A stretch of 64,000 nucleotides of DNA from an uncultured Bacteroidales bacterium (GTDB taxonomy: Bacteria; Bacteroidota; Bacteroidia; Bacteroidales; UBA932): the NCBI GenBank assembly GCA_944326305.1, contig CALVDL010000016.1, positions 1-64,000 on the forward strand, given 5' to 3'. Every line of letters starts with the position of its first letter. Position 1 is the stretch's first letter. A program made the position numbers and the translations under genes. The notes beneath the pieces were generated by a model. That model was not told where the DNA came from. It did no database searches and saw nothing but the letters and a program-made list of their open reading frames with translations. Below are positions 8,904-18,084 of the stretch, in pieces.

Positions 8904-9851
8904 ATGATAGATATCTTCTACAAATCCAACGGACAGATACAGGTTTCCCAGTCGGAGACATCCTTGTCTACCCTTACCCATGCCGATGTGGTCTGGATCG
9001 ATCTTTTCAATCCTACTGGCGATGAAAAGAGGGCTGCCGAATCTTTTCTCGGGACCACCATCCAGAGCCGCGCGCAGGCAGAGGAGATCGAGAGTTCATC
9101 ACGTTTTTCGGAGACCGAGGACGCCCTTTTCGCCAACACGAACTTCCTCATCCCGGGGCCGGAGGAATATTCCATGATCCCGGTTTCGTTCATTATCTCC
9201 GACGACATACTTACGACCCTCAGGGAGAGCCCCTTGAGAAGCATTACCGACATACAGCGCAGGGTGCAGGCTTTTCCGAAGCTTTACACGTCCGGCTATG
9301 TGGTATTCGTGAATATCCTGGAGCAGAGGATCGACCTGGATGCGGACATGATAGAGCTCATGTCGAAGGAGATCGAGCAGTACAACAGGAAGGTCAGCCT
9401 CGGGGAGGACATAAACGAGGAGTTCCTCCTGGATATCAACCAGCTGCAGGAGAATACAATGCTGGTGCGGGAGAATATCGTCGACAAGCAGAGGGTCATT
9501 TCCAGCATCCTCAAGAGCAACCGCTACCCGAAGTCCCTGCAGTCCAAGCTGAATGTGATGCTGAAGGATATCTCCTCACTTATCAACCATACTAATTTCA
9601 GCTTCGAAAGGCTTGAATACCTGCAGAATACGGTCATAGGTCTCATCAACCTGGACCAGAACAAGATCATGAAGGTCTTCACTCTGGTGTCCCTTCTCCT
9701 CATGCCTCCTACGCTGATAGCCAGCTTCTTCGGGATGAACGTGCAGCTCCCGATGACGGGTACTGTATGGGACTGGGTGATAATCCTGGGGCTGATGCTG
9801 GTTTCGTTCGCTGTCATCCTTCTGATTTTCAAGAGGAGGAAGATGTTGTAG
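8904..9851 (+). CDS. corA: CorA-family magnesium/cobalt transporter
   Basis: A 315-residue protein with a long cytoplasmic funnel domain, a helical stalk (about 150-250) and two C-terminal membrane helices. The signature FFGMN (family YGMN) precedes the short loop VQLPMTGT and the last helix, which ends in KRRKML. CorA pentamers take up Mg2+ or Co2+ through the inner membrane. The gene follows mntP, another divalent-metal transporter, but carries its own promoter. Confidence 0.92.
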   Translation: MIDIFYKSNGQIQVSQSETSLSTLTHADVVWIDLFNPTGDEKRAAESFLGTTIQSRAQAEEIESSSRFSETEDALFANTNFLIPGPEEYSMIPVSFIISDDILTTLRESPLRSITDIQRRVQAFPKLYTSGYVVFVNILEQRIDLDADMIELMSKEIEQYNRKVSLGEDINEEFLLDINQLQENTMLVRENIVDKQRVISSILKSNRYPKSLQSKLNVMLKDISSLINHTNFSFERLEYLQNTVIGLINLDQNKIMKVFTLVSLLLMPPTLIASFFGMNVQLPMTGTVWDWVIILGLMLVSFAVILLIFKRRKML

Positions 9852-9880
9852 CCGTCCGGTTGCAATTTTTTCGCTAATAC

Positions 9881-9911
9881 TTGCAATTACAATAAATTAT
9901 CCATATTTTTG
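9881..9911 (+). promoter_or_regulatory. Promoter of rpsA
   Basis: TTG at 9881-9883 and TATTTTTG at 9904-9911 with a 20-base spacer. About 95 bases of leader precede the rpsA ATG at 10006; its last part is AT-rich and has no strong Shine-Dalgarno sequence, as is common in Bacteroidota. Confidence 0.7.
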
Positions 9912-10005
9912 CGCGCGTTTTGTCCGGAGACGCCGTTTTCCGTCGTTGTCCGGCAGGCATATGAAATAAAGTTCAACCCACTAATTTGTTTTTAATTACA
10001 ATTTT

Positions 10006-11868
10006 ATGGAAGAAAACAAGACAGTAGCTGCGGAGGAGACTCCTAATACGGCAGCCCCGGTTCAGGAGGCGGCTCCGGCAGCAGAAGAAACCAGGAAACC
10101 TGTTCTCAACGCTTCAATCGACCCGGACAAATTCGACTGGGACGCATTCGAGGAGGAGGCCGACTACGGCGAGAACAAGGAGGAGATCGAGAAAATGTAC
10201 GACAACACCCTTTCCAAGGTAGTGGAAGGCGAGGTCGTAGAAGGTGTGGTCACCGCTATCAGCAAGAGAGAGGTGATCGTGAACATCGGCTATAAGAGCG
10301 AAGGTGTCATCATGGCCCCTGAGTTCCGTTACAACCCGGACCTCAAGGTCGGCGACAAGGTAGAGGTATATGTAGAGTCTACCGAGGACAAGAAAGGCCA
10401 GCTGGTGCTTTCACACAAAAAGGCCCGCGCTCTCCGTTCTTGGGATATGGTCAACGAAGCATACAACAACAACGAGATTGTCAAGGGTTATGTCAAGACC
10501 CGCACTAAGGGCGGTATGATTGTGGACATCTTCGGGATCGAGGCCTTCCTGCCTGGCTCCCAGATCGACATCAAGCCTATCCGCGATTACGACCAGTATG
10601 TCGACACTACTATGGACTTCAAGATCGTCAAGATCAACCAGGAGTTCCGCAATGTAGTCGTTTCCCACAAGGCCCTTATCGAGGCAGAGCTCGAGCAGCA
10701 GAAGAGCGAGATCATCAGCAAGCTCGAGAAAGGACAGGTGCTTGAAGGCACTGTCAAGAACATCACCAGCTACGGTGTGTTCGTTGACCTCGGCGGTGTT
10801 GACGGTCTCATCCATATCACAGACCTTTCATGGGGCAGGATCAACCACCCTGAAGAGGTTGTCAAGCTCGACCAGAAGATCAGGGTCGTTATCCTTGACT
10901 TCGACGAGGCCAAGAAGAGGATTGCACTGGGTCTCAAGCAGCTTACGGTACATCCGTGGGATGCCCTTGATCCGAACCTCAAGGTCGGTGACAAGGTTAA
11001 GGGTAAAGTCGTTCTCATCGCTGACTACGGTGCATTCGTAGAGATTGAGCCGGGTGTAGAAGGTCTTATCCATGTGTCAGAGATGTCATGGTCTCCGCGT
11101 CTGCGTATCGCCCAGGACTTCCTGAAGGTAGGCGACGAGGTAGAGGCCCAGATCCTTACCCTCGACAGGGAGGAGAAGAAGATGTCCCTCGGACTCAAGC
11201 AGCTCATGCCTAACCCATGGGAGAACATCCGCGAGAAATACCCTATCGGCTCCAAGCATACGGCTATCGTACGCAATATCACCAACTTCGGTGTATTCGC
11301 AGAGCTCGAGGAAGGCGTAGAGGGCCTGGTTCACATCAGCGATATTTCATGGACAAAGATCAAGCATCCGTCAGAGTTCGTACAGCCGGGTGACAAGATC
11401 GACGTGATGATCCTTGACTTCGATGAGGAGAACCACAAGCTCAGCCTCGGCCACAAGCAGCTTCTCCCTAACCCGTGGGATGAGGTGGAGAGCACCTATA
11501 CTGTAGGGTCAGTACATAACGGCACTATCGCCAGCATCTCCGACAAGGGCGCTACCGTGACCCTCGACGGTGACGTGGAAGGCTTCTGCCACACAAAAGA
11601 GCTTGTAAAGGAAGACGGTACAATGCCTGTTGCGGGTGATGTCCTTCCGTTCAAGGTTACCGAGCTCAAGCGCAGCACCAAGAAGATCACCCTTTCACAT
11701 GTGAAGACCTACACTGCAGCAGAGGAGCCGAAAGCCTCTAAGCCGGCAGGTGATGCAGACAGCACCAAGAAGGCCATCAAGAAGATCAGCTCGAACCTCG
11801 AGAAGACCACTCTCGGTGACATATCTGAACTTGCTGCCCTCAAAGACAAATTTGAGAAAGGCGAGTAA
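10006..11868 (+). CDS. rpsA: 30S ribosomal protein S1
   Basis: A 620-residue protein with six S1 RNA-binding repeats, beginning around residues 72, 158, 243, 327, 414 and 500; repeats 3-5 are the most canonical (YGVFVDLGGVDGLIHITDLSW type). It has an acidic Ala/Glu-rich N-terminal tail and a Lys-rich C-terminal tail. S1 helps mRNAs bind to the 30S subunit. The reading frame uses strongly biased codons (AAG, CTC, GAG), as expected for a highly expressed gene. rnz follows after 12 bases. Confidence 0.97.
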   Translation: MEENKTVAAEETPNTAAPVQEAAPAAEETRKPVLNASIDPDKFDWDAFEEEADYGENKEEIEKMYDNTLSKVVEGEVVEGVVTAISKREVIVNIGYKSEGVIMAPEFRYNPDLKVGDKVEVYVESTEDKKGQLVLSHKKARALRSWDMVNEAYNNNEIVKGYVKTRTKGGMIVDIFGIEAFLPGSQIDIKPIRDYDQYVDTTMDFKIVKINQEFRNVVVSHKALIEAELEQQKSEIISKLEKGQVLEGTVKNITSYGVFVDLGGVDGLIHITDLSWGRINHPEEVVKLDQKIRVVILDFDEAKKRIALGLKQLTVHPWDALDPNLKVGDKVKGKVVLIADYGAFVEIEPGVEGLIHVSEMSWSPRLRIAQDFLKVGDEVEAQILTLDREEKKMSLGLKQLMPNPWENIREKYPIGSKHTAIVRNITNFGVFAELEEGVEGLVHISDISWTKIKHPSEFVQPGDKIDVMILDFDEENHKLSLGHKQLLPNPWDEVESTYTVGSVHNGTIASISDKGATVTLDGDVEGFCHTKELVKEDGTMPVAGDVLPFKVTELKRSTKKITLSHVKTYTAAEEPKASKPAGDADSTKKAIKKISSNLEKTTLGDISELAALKDKFEKGE

Positions 11869-11880
11869 TCTGTTCTGCAG

Positions 11881-12840
11881 ATGAATTTCACTCTGAATAT
11901 ACTGGGCACGGCTTCGGCCCTGCCCACTTCAGACCGATATTCGAGCGCTCATGTACTTGATGTGCATGGGCGCTTGTTTTTGATTGACTGCGGGGAAGGT
12001 ACCCAGATGCAGATGCGAAGGAAAGGGATTTCCTTCCTCAAGGTTGACACCATTTGCCTGTCGCATATACACGGGGACCACATTTTCGGGATTTTCGGGC
12101 TGCTCAGCACTATGGGTATGCTCGGCAGGACGTCGGTCCTGAATATCTACGCCCCGGGGACATTTGCCCCGGTGCTCGATTTTTTTCTCAGGACTTTCGG
12201 CGAGGGACTTAGGTTCCGGATTGACCTGCATGAGCTTCACTGCACTTCTCCGGAACTGGTTGCGGAGACAAGGACCCTCGAACTGCTTGCCTTTCCTCTG
12301 CACCACAGGATCGAGACCTACGGGTTCATTGTCAGGGAGAAAGAGCCGGCTTTCAATGTGAAGAAGGACTGCATAGAAAAGTACGGGCTTTCGCTGGCTG
12401 AAATAGGTACACTGAAACGTGGAGAGGATGTAGTCAGGACACGCGGGGATGAGACAGAGACCGTCCCGGCTTCAGAGGCGGCGTACAGGCCGTATGTCCC
12501 GCGCAGTTATGCCTACTGCAGCGACACCGCGCCTTTCCCGGAACTTTCTTCATGGGTCAGGGGAGTCGACCTCCTTTACCATGAGGCCACTTATCCGGTG
12601 GAGATGAAGGAACTTGCTGAAAAGACCTTCCATTCCACGACTGAAGATGCGGCAAAATGTGCTTTGGAGGCCGGGGCAGGGAAACTGGTGATCGGGCATT
12701 ATTCTTCCCGGTTTTCGGATCTGTCACCGTTCTACGGGCAGGCTTCGGCCATTTTCCCGGAGACTGTGCTTGCCAGGGAACTTGATACTATAGAGGTCCC
12801 TATGAAAAGGACTGCAGGGAAAAATTTAGACAGCTTCTGA
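11881..12840 (+). CDS. rnz: Ribonuclease Z (tRNA 3' endonuclease)
   Basis: A metallo-beta-lactamase-fold enzyme of 319 residues that trims tRNA 3' ends. The zinc motif SHIHGDHIFG is at residues 61-70 (His62, His64, Asp66, His67). Other visible ligand regions are HHRIETYGF near 141, SDTAPF near 217 and a late HST (FHSTTED). Length and layout match the bacterial short form RNase Z. It probably shares a transcript with rpsA. Its last codons form the left arm of an inverted repeat completed at 12901-12911. Confidence 0.94.
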   Translation: MNFTLNILGTASALPTSDRYSSAHVLDVHGRLFLIDCGEGTQMQMRRKGISFLKVDTICLSHIHGDHIFGIFGLLSTMGMLGRTSVLNIYAPGTFAPVLDFFLRTFGEGLRFRIDLHELHCTSPELVAETRTLELLAFPLHHRIETYGFIVREKEPAFNVKKDCIEKYGLSLAEIGTLKRGEDVVRTRGDETETVPASEAAYRPYVPRSYAYCSDTAPFPELSSWVRGVDLLYHEATYPVEMKELAEKTFHSTTEDAAKCALEAGAGKLVIGHYSSRFSDLSPFYGQASAIFPETVLARELDTIEVPMKRTAGKNLDSF

Positions 12841-12911
12841 AATTTATATCAGAAAAATTCAGAACGACTTCTAAAATTTCCTATTTTTGTCAGTTCGGAA
12901 TCAGAAGCTGT
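12830..12911. repeat. Inverted repeat flanking the rnz-glucosaminidase gap
   Basis: ACAGCTTCTGA at 12830-12840 (including the rnz stop) is repeated exactly as TCAGAAGCTGT at 12901-12911. The 11-base arms are 60 bases apart and enclose the candidate -7 box of the next gene. It could be a paired regulator site or a long-range RNA stem. Confidence 0.5.
12882..12889 (+). promoter_or_regulatory. Candidate -7 box of the glucosaminidase gene
   Basis: TATTTTTG matches TAnnTTTG 38 bases before the ATG at 12927. No clear TTG is seen at the proper distance upstream, so the promoter may be weak or need an activator. Confidence 0.45.
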
Positions 12912-12926
12912 TTTGAATTTGTCAGA

Positions 12927-14039
12927 ATGAATAAGTTGTACTTTCTTTGCATAGCCGTTGCCGTATCTCTGGCTTCATCATCGTGGCTGCGAGCCCAGAA
13001 GCAGTCTGTCCAGGAGGCTTACATAGAGAAATATGCCCAGATGGCGGTGGACGAGATGTTCCGCAGCGGTGTACCGGCGAGCATCACTCTTGCTCAGGGG
13101 ATGCTCGAGTCCGGTAACGGACAGTCCTATCTGGCCACCAAGGGCAACAACCACTTCGGCATCAAGTGCCACGACTGGAAGGGGCCCGGTGTGTATATCG
13201 ATGCGGAAAAGAAGAACGAGTGTTTCCGCAAATACAAGTCCGTGGCGGATTCCTACAGGGACCATTCCGATTTCCTCCGCTACAAGGACAGGTACAAATC
13301 CCTGTTTGACCTGAAGATTACCGACTACAAAGGATGGGCGCACGGGCTCAAGCGGGCAGGCTATGCCACCGATCCGGCCTATCCCCGCAAGCTCATAGGC
13401 ATTATCGAGACCTATGACCTGTCAAGGTTCGACCAGACCGATACAAAGGCTATCCGCAAGCAGAACAAGCTCTCCAGAAAAGAGGCCCGCCGCCTCAAGA
13501 AAGCTGCTGCAGCTGCGGCCGCCCTTGCCGCGGCACAGCCTGATTCCGTTGGGACGGGAACTGAAGCGGCTGCCACGGAACCTGCCAGGAAACCGGAAAT
13601 CATCACTGTCGCCCCGGGCAGCAGGATTCCGGATTCTCCTTCTGTTTTGGAGGAGCCGCGCAGGTATGAGGGGTCACGTTCGGAGTTCAGCTTCTCCCTT
13701 ACCAGGCAGCTGTATTCGCAGAACGGCGTCGCTTTCGTGTATTCGATTGAGGGCGAGTCATACCAGTCCATAGCTAAGCTCTACAATCTTTTCCCCCGCG
13801 AGATCCTGTATTTCAATGATGTCACGTCCGACCGGGAGCTCCTTCCAGGTACCGTAGTCTATCTGCAGCCTAAAAAGAAGAAGGCTGCACAGCATCTGGA
13901 TAAGTATATCGCGGAAGGCGGGGAGACTCTGTGGGACATATCCCAGCGCTTTGCCGTGAAGCTGCATTCGATAATGAAGAAGAACGGATTCTCCGGGGAT
14001 CATGTCCTTATGAACGGTGATACGGTAGTCTTAAGATAA
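12927..14039 (+). CDS. Secreted glucosaminidase with C-terminal LysM modules
   Basis: A peptidoglycan hydrolase of the FlgJ/LytG-type glucosaminidase family. It has a signal peptide (about 1-23), the catalytic domain at about 30-165 with ITLAQGMLESGNGQSYLA (likely catalytic Glu61) and NNHFGIKCHDWKG, then an Ala-rich basic linker (about 185-215). Two LysM-like modules follow near 250-295 (YSIEGESYQSIAKLYNL) and 323-370 (YIAEGGETLWDISQRFAV). It cleaves glycan strands of the wall in the periplasm. mltG follows after 15 bases, so two wall-cutting enzymes are probably coexpressed. Confidence 0.9.
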   Translation: MNKLYFLCIAVAVSLASSSWLRAQKQSVQEAYIEKYAQMAVDEMFRSGVPASITLAQGMLESGNGQSYLATKGNNHFGIKCHDWKGPGVYIDAEKKNECFRKYKSVADSYRDHSDFLRYKDRYKSLFDLKITDYKGWAHGLKRAGYATDPAYPRKLIGIIETYDLSRFDQTDTKAIRKQNKLSRKEARRLKKAAAAAAALAAAQPDSVGTGTEAAATEPARKPEIITVAPGSRIPDSPSVLEEPRRYEGSRSEFSFSLTRQLYSQNGVAFVYSIEGESYQSIAKLYNLFPREILYFNDVTSDRELLPGTVVYLQPKKKKAAQHLDKYIAEGGETLWDISQRFAVKLHSIMKKNGFSGDHVLMNGDTVVLR

Positions 14040-14054
14040 TTAACGTTCCGGGAG

Positions 14055-15113
14055 ATGGCACCGAAGGGGAAAATTCTTAAAATATCGATTATATCTGGCT
14101 GCCTTGTGTGCGCGGCTGCCGTGGCGTTTTTTTTTGTCTGCCGGTATATGGCCGACAACAGGAGGCCGTGCTTTATGGAGGACTATGTCCTGTATGTATT
14201 CCCTGATACGGAAGTGCAGGAGGTGGTGGATTCCCTTGTCAGCGGGGCCGGGGCCATAAGGCGCGGCAGCATAGAGCGTTGTGCCAGGAAAGAGGGGCTG
14301 GCTGAGAGCATGAAGCCCGGGAGGTATGTGATTGAGCCGTCATTTACTGCTGTCTATGCTGTCAGGATGCTGGCGCACGGCTGGCAGACTCCGCAGAACA
14401 TGACGCTGTCGGGTACCATCAGGAGCAAAGGCCGTCTGGCCGGGAAGATAGGGATGCAGATGATGGTGGATTCAGCCCAGGTGGCTGAAGCCCTGGCGGA
14501 TACGGCGTTCCTGTCCTCCTACGGCTTCACTCCGGAGAATGTCTTTGCAATGATTCTTCCGGATACATACCAGCTCTACTGGACCGCTTCCGTCAGGGAG
14601 ATATTCGACAGGCTGAAAAAGGAGTATGACGTGTTCTGGACGGAGGAGCGCAAAGCAGCTGCCCGGGCCCAGGGGCTTACCCCGTATGAGGTGTCTGTGC
14701 TGGCCTCCATCGTAAGCGGCGAGACCCTGAAGGAGTTCGAATATCCTAAGATAGCGGGTGTTTATCTCAACCGCCTGCGCAAAGGCATAAGGCTCCAGGC
14801 GGACCCTACCATTGCATTCTGCTATGACTATACTCTCGACAGGATACTGAGGAAGCATCTGAAGGTAGATTCCCCGTACAATACATACAAGCACAGGGGA
14901 TTGCCCCCGGCTCCTATCAATGTGCCTCCGAAAGCCTGCATAGAGGCGGTCCTGCATCCGGACAGGCACGGGTATATCTATTTCTGCGCAAGCCCTGCAT
15001 TCGACGGTACACACAGGTTCGCGGTGTCATACAGCGAACATCTGAGGAACGCACGTGAATTCCAGAGGGCGCTTACCATAAGGCAGCGCGAAAGGGCGGC
15101 TGCGGAAGGCTGA
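14055..15113 (+). CDS. mltG: Endolytic transglycosylase MltG
   Basis: YceG-like inner-membrane lytic transglycosylase, thought to terminate glycan chains. The 352 residues have one membrane helix at about 10-30, a LysM-like region, and the catalytic part with LASIVSGETLKEFEYPKIAG and YLNRLRKGIRLQADPTI, followed by SPYNTYKHRGLPPAPI. The conserved Glu of the ET pair (about residue 222) is present; the first Glu of the more usual SIVEKET is replaced by Ser. It lies 15 bases after the glucosaminidase gene and is convergent with the next gene. Confidence 0.92.
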   Translation: MAPKGKILKISIISGCLVCAAAVAFFFVCRYMADNRRPCFMEDYVLYVFPDTEVQEVVDSLVSGAGAIRRGSIERCARKEGLAESMKPGRYVIEPSFTAVYAVRMLAHGWQTPQNMTLSGTIRSKGRLAGKIGMQMMVDSAQVAEALADTAFLSSYGFTPENVFAMILPDTYQLYWTASVREIFDRLKKEYDVFWTEERKAAARAQGLTPYEVSVLASIVSGETLKEFEYPKIAGVYLNRLRKGIRLQADPTIAFCYDYTLDRILRKHLKVDSPYNTYKHRGLPPAPINVPPKACIEAVLHPDRHGYIYFCASPAFDGTHRFAVSYSEHLRNAREFQRALTIRQRERAAAEG

Positions 15114-15129
15114 CCTTCCCGGAGATGTC

Positions 15130-15714
15130 TCAGATATTCTCATCCTGCCCTTTCCCGCATGCTTCCAGCATCATATTACCTATGATGCCTGCCGAGATAC
15201 CTATCAGTTCTTCACACGGGCGTTTCTTATAGTATTCCGGGGTCCTGTCAGACGGCTCCGGTGACTCGGCTGGCAGTTCCGCAGACTGCGGGGCCGGCAT
15301 GCCTATGCCGTTTTTCCCTACGGTGCTTTTGGGGACAAGCCCGAGCAGTTCCTTGCAGATTATGGAGCCGTTTATTTCCCTGAATCTGGCGGCCGCCTGC
15401 TGGATGAGGGCGTAATTGGCTGTCCTGTCTGACTTTATGGACGGATCTGCCGCCGGATGGATGTAGCCTGCGATCATGAACATCGCCGTTACGCTTCCGC
15501 AGACTTCCCGGAGCCTGCCCATTCCTCCGCCAAGGCCTGATGCAAGAGTGGCGGCTGTATCGTCGTCCAGCCCGAGAAGGTCATTGTATGCGAGCAGGAC
15601 CGCCTGGCAGCAGTTGTAGCCGCGGGCCCTGAAGTTCTCCTTTGCGCGGAGCACTCGCTCCTCTACATTGAAATCAGCTGGTAATGAGTTGATTTTTAAT
15701 TTATTTGTTGCCAT
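15130..15714 (-). CDS. C_GCAxxG_C_C-type cysteine-rich redox protein
   Basis: The 194-residue protein has the YNCCQAVLLAY and GGGMGRLREVCGSV segments of the C_GCAxxG_C_C family, putative redox-active proteins with spaced cysteines. The ATG at 15714 (MATNKLKI) is chosen: an upstream in-frame ATG at 15837 would overlap the divergent lactonase gene and cross the promoter. A Pro/Ser-rich stretch (about 150-170) sits before the last helix. A substrate or partner is not known. Confidence 0.8.
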   Translation of the reverse strand: MATNKLKINSLPADFNVEERVLRAKENFRARGYNCCQAVLLAYNDLLGLDDDTAATLASGLGGGMGRLREVCGSVTAMFMIAGYIHPAADPSIKSDRTANYALIQQAAARFREINGSIICKELLGLVPKSTVGKNGIGMPAPQSAELPAESPEPSDRTPEYYKKRPCEELIGISAGIIGNMMLEACGKGQDENI

Positions 15715-15731
15715 AATCCAATTTTGGTTTG

Positions 15732-15739
15732 CAAATTTA
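15732..15739 (-). promoter_or_regulatory. Candidate -7 box of the cysteine-rich redox gene
   Basis: CAAATTTA on the plus strand reads TAAATTTG on the minus strand, 18 bases before the ATG. No clear -33 element accompanies it. Confidence 0.4.
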
Positions 15740-15781
15740 CCTAAAATCATGTTTCTTTGAATCCTGTAACGCGTACTTAAT

Positions 15782-16978
15782 ATGAAAAAACCTGGAATTA
15801 TAGCTGCTGTGACAGCGGTAGCGGCCGTTGCCCTCATTCTGGCTGTGTCATCCTGCAGGAAACGTGATACCGGAAAATCCGGCCTGCATGAAGGGCAGGT
15901 AGTATATATAGGGACATACGGGAGCAGTTTCTACCGTTATATTTTCGACTATCCGTCAGGGACTTTCACCCCTCTTGGCGAGGCCGCCCTCGCCAATCCT
16001 TCATATATTGCCCTGGGTGAGGAGAATGCCAAAGACGGCATATATGACCTGTATGCCGCCTCGGAGGCGGGCAGCGATTCCGGGGTCTATTCTTATGCGG
16101 ATGACATCATGCTTACGAGGACAGGCGGTAACCGGGAGACCGGAAAGGATCCGTGCTTCCTGTTTTTCGACAGGGCGTCAAATACCGTTATGACAGCCGA
16201 CTATGGCGGCGGATCTGTTTCGGTATTCAGTGTGAATGTCAACGGTTCGGTGGGGGAGCGTATCCAGACTCTTGCTTTCCAGGGGTCAGGACCTGTCGCG
16301 TCGAGGCAGGAGGCATCCCATATCCACCATCTGAAATTCCTGCCCGGGCATGACGGATCAGGCACAAGGTATCTCCTCGCTTCAGACCTGGGGGCTGACA
16401 GGATAAGGGTGATGAAGATGGAGCCCCTCTCGGGCGGACCTGGCGCAGGTGAGGATCATGTGCTTACATATCTTCCTGAGCTTGACATCATGTGCGGGGA
16501 GGGGAGCGGGCCGCGTAACATGGAGGTGGATACGCTCAGAAACAGGGTATATTGTCTTACGGAGCTGTCCGGGGAGCTTCTCGTGTTCGATTTTTCTTTT
16601 GACGGTGACGGAATGCCGGTTTTCAGCCTTGCTGACCGTCTGCTTGCGGATGACCTCCATGCCGGAGGAAGCGCCGATGTGCACCTGCACCCGTCAGGAC
16701 GTTTCCTGTACACTTCCCACCGGCTTAAAAAGGACGGGATCTCCATTTTTTCTGTTGGTCAGGACGGTGCTGTCGTAAAGACCGGCTACTGCAGGACTGG
16801 GAGGCATCCGAGGAACTTCGCCATTACCCCTGACGGGAATGTAATGCTGGTCGCCTGCCGTGATGACTATGCGGTCGAGGCCTATGAAATAGATCCGCGG
16901 ACCGGAATGCTGTCGTATTCCGGCATGAAGCTGAAATTGGACGGGGATATGCCATCTTGTATAAGGATTGCTGAATAA
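15782..16978 (+). CDS. Lactonase-fold (beta-propeller) lipoprotein, 6-phosphogluconolactonase-like
   Basis: A 398-residue lipoprotein with a signal peptide ending in the lipobox AVSSC (Cys25). The mature part has the blade pattern of the 7-bladed lactonase family (PF10282), with late family segments such as DVHLHPSGRFLYTSHR and FAITPDGNVMLVACRD. Family members are called 6-phosphogluconolactonases, but a lipid-anchored one outside the cytoplasm is unlikely to act in the pentose phosphate pathway, so its substrate is open. The stop codon overlaps the next possible start in a TAATG arrangement, so it is probably translated together with the esterase gene. Confidence 0.85.
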   Translation: MKKPGIIAAVTAVAAVALILAVSSCRKRDTGKSGLHEGQVVYIGTYGSSFYRYIFDYPSGTFTPLGEAALANPSYIALGEENAKDGIYDLYAASEAGSDSGVYSYADDIMLTRTGGNRETGKDPCFLFFDRASNTVMTADYGGGSVSVFSVNVNGSVGERIQTLAFQGSGPVASRQEASHIHHLKFLPGHDGSGTRYLLASDLGADRIRVMKMEPLSGGPGAGEDHVLTYLPELDIMCGEGSGPRNMEVDTLRNRVYCLTELSGELLVFDFSFDGDGMPVFSLADRLLADDLHAGGSADVHLHPSGRFLYTSHRLKKDGISIFSVGQDGAVVKTGYCRTGRHPRNFAITPDGNVMLVACRDDYAVEAYEIDPRTGMLSYSGMKLKLDGDMPSCIRIAE

Positions 16979-16992
16979 TGCTTTTATATACA

Positions 16993-17835
16993 ATGAAAAC
17001 TTTACAGAGGATTTGCTTTTTGTTTATTGCTGCGGTGCTTACTTCCGCAGCTGCCAATGCTGCGCCTGACAGTGCGGATGCCGGATACAGGCATTTGAAG
17101 AATATTAGCTATGTCTCTGAAGATGAGACTGATGCGTATCGCCTGGAAAGGTGCATGCTCGATATTTATTATCCGGAGGATACAGACGGCTTCGCCACTT
17201 TGGTCTGGTTCCATGGCGGCGGTCTGGAAGGAGGCTCCAAGTCCCTTCTGAACGAGTTCCGTTCGCAGGGATTTGCCGTGGTGGATGTCAATTACAGGCT
17301 TTCTCCGAAGGCATTGTGTCCTGCATATATAGAGGATGCGGCCCAGGCTGTGGCATGGGTGTTCGAGCATATCGGCGAATATGGAGGGTCTGCCGACCAG
17401 GTTTATGTCGGGGGGCACTCTGCAGGAGGATACCTTACACTGATGATTACCCTGGACAAGGATTACCTTGCAGCGTACGGGGCCGATGCGGACAAGATTG
17501 CAAAGGCCTATCCGGTCAGCGGGCAGACCGCTACGCATTATACTGTCAAGGCAGAGCGCGGCCTTTCACGCGATATTCCTCTTATAGACGAATACGCCCC
17601 GTCGAACAATGTCCGCAAGGAAGGCGCACCGATCATGCTCATTACCGGAGACGATGACCTGGAGATGCTTGCCCGCTATGAGGAGAACCTGCACCTGTAT
17701 TCCCTCCTCAAATTCTTCGGCCATCCTGCGGAGCTTTACCAGCTCGAGGGGTTCAACCACGGCAATGTCATAGGCCCTGCATGCTACCTCATCCGCAACG
17801 ACATCAGGCGCCTCTGGAAGGAATATAAGGACTGA
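16993..17835 (+). CDS. Secreted alpha/beta-hydrolase, esterase/lipase family
   Basis: A 280-residue enzyme with a signal peptide (about 1-23, ending AAANA). The oxyanion-hole motif FHGGG (near 73), the nucleophile elbow GHSAGGY (near 137), an acidic residue in ITGDDD, and the catalytic His in EGFNHGNV form the triad of BD-FAE/esterase-type hydrolases. The ATG at 16993 is preferred to the one at 16978, because it starts the signal peptide directly. It is coupled to the lactonase-fold lipoprotein upstream, suggesting joint work on an extracytoplasmic ester or lactone. Confidence 0.85.
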   Translation: MKTLQRICFLFIAAVLTSAAANAAPDSADAGYRHLKNISYVSEDETDAYRLERCMLDIYYPEDTDGFATLVWFHGGGLEGGSKSLLNEFRSQGFAVVDVNYRLSPKALCPAYIEDAAQAVAWVFEHIGEYGGSADQVYVGGHSAGGYLTLMITLDKDYLAAYGADADKIAKAYPVSGQTATHYTVKAERGLSRDIPLIDEYAPSNNVRKEGAPIMLITGDDDLEMLARYEENLHLYSLLKFFGHPAELYQLEGFNHGNVIGPACYLIRNDIRRLWKEYKD

Positions 17836-17897
17836 AAGGAAGTCTGCCCCTCAGGATGAATTTTTATAGTTTGGTTCTCCATCCGGCTCTATACAAA

Positions 17898-17928
17898 AAA
17901 TAACGGCTTGAATTTCAAGCCGTTATTT
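17898..17928. terminator. Bidirectional terminator between esterase gene and tRNA-Glu
   Basis: A perfect 13-base inverted repeat, AAATAACGGCTTG / CAAGCCGTTATTT, with a 5-base loop and T-rich flanks on both strands. It can end both the esterase transcript (plus) and the tRNA transcript (minus). Confidence 0.85.
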
Positions 17929-17939
17929 TTATTTCTTTG

Positions 17940-18011
17940 TACTCGGCCGGAGAATCGAACTCCGATTGCAAGATTGAGAATCTTGAGTACTAACCGTTAT
18001 ACGAGCCGAGC
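17940..18011 (-). tRNA. tRNA-Glu (anticodon CTC)
   Basis: On the minus strand a complete cloverleaf can be folded: acceptor GCTCGGC pairing with GCCGAGT (one G-T), D arm GTA..TAC, anticodon stem CAAGA/TCTTG with loop TTCTCAA (anticodon CTC), T arm CGGAG/CTCCG with loop TTCGATT, and discriminator A. CCA is not encoded. It is a single tRNA gene with its own promoter and terminator. Confidence 0.93.
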
Positions 18012-18029
18012 GTTTTATTTTTGGGACTG

Positions 18030-18061
18030 CAAAGATATGGCAAGTTTTTTTTACTTCCAAA
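18030..18061 (-). promoter_or_regulatory. Promoter of tRNA-Glu
   Basis: Read on the minus strand: -33 TTTG (18058-18061) and -7 TATCTTTG (18030-18037) with a 20-base spacer, about 19 bases before the tRNA 5' end. Confidence 0.75.
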
Positions 18062-18084
18062 TTTTTTTTACAGTTTTTCCGGAT

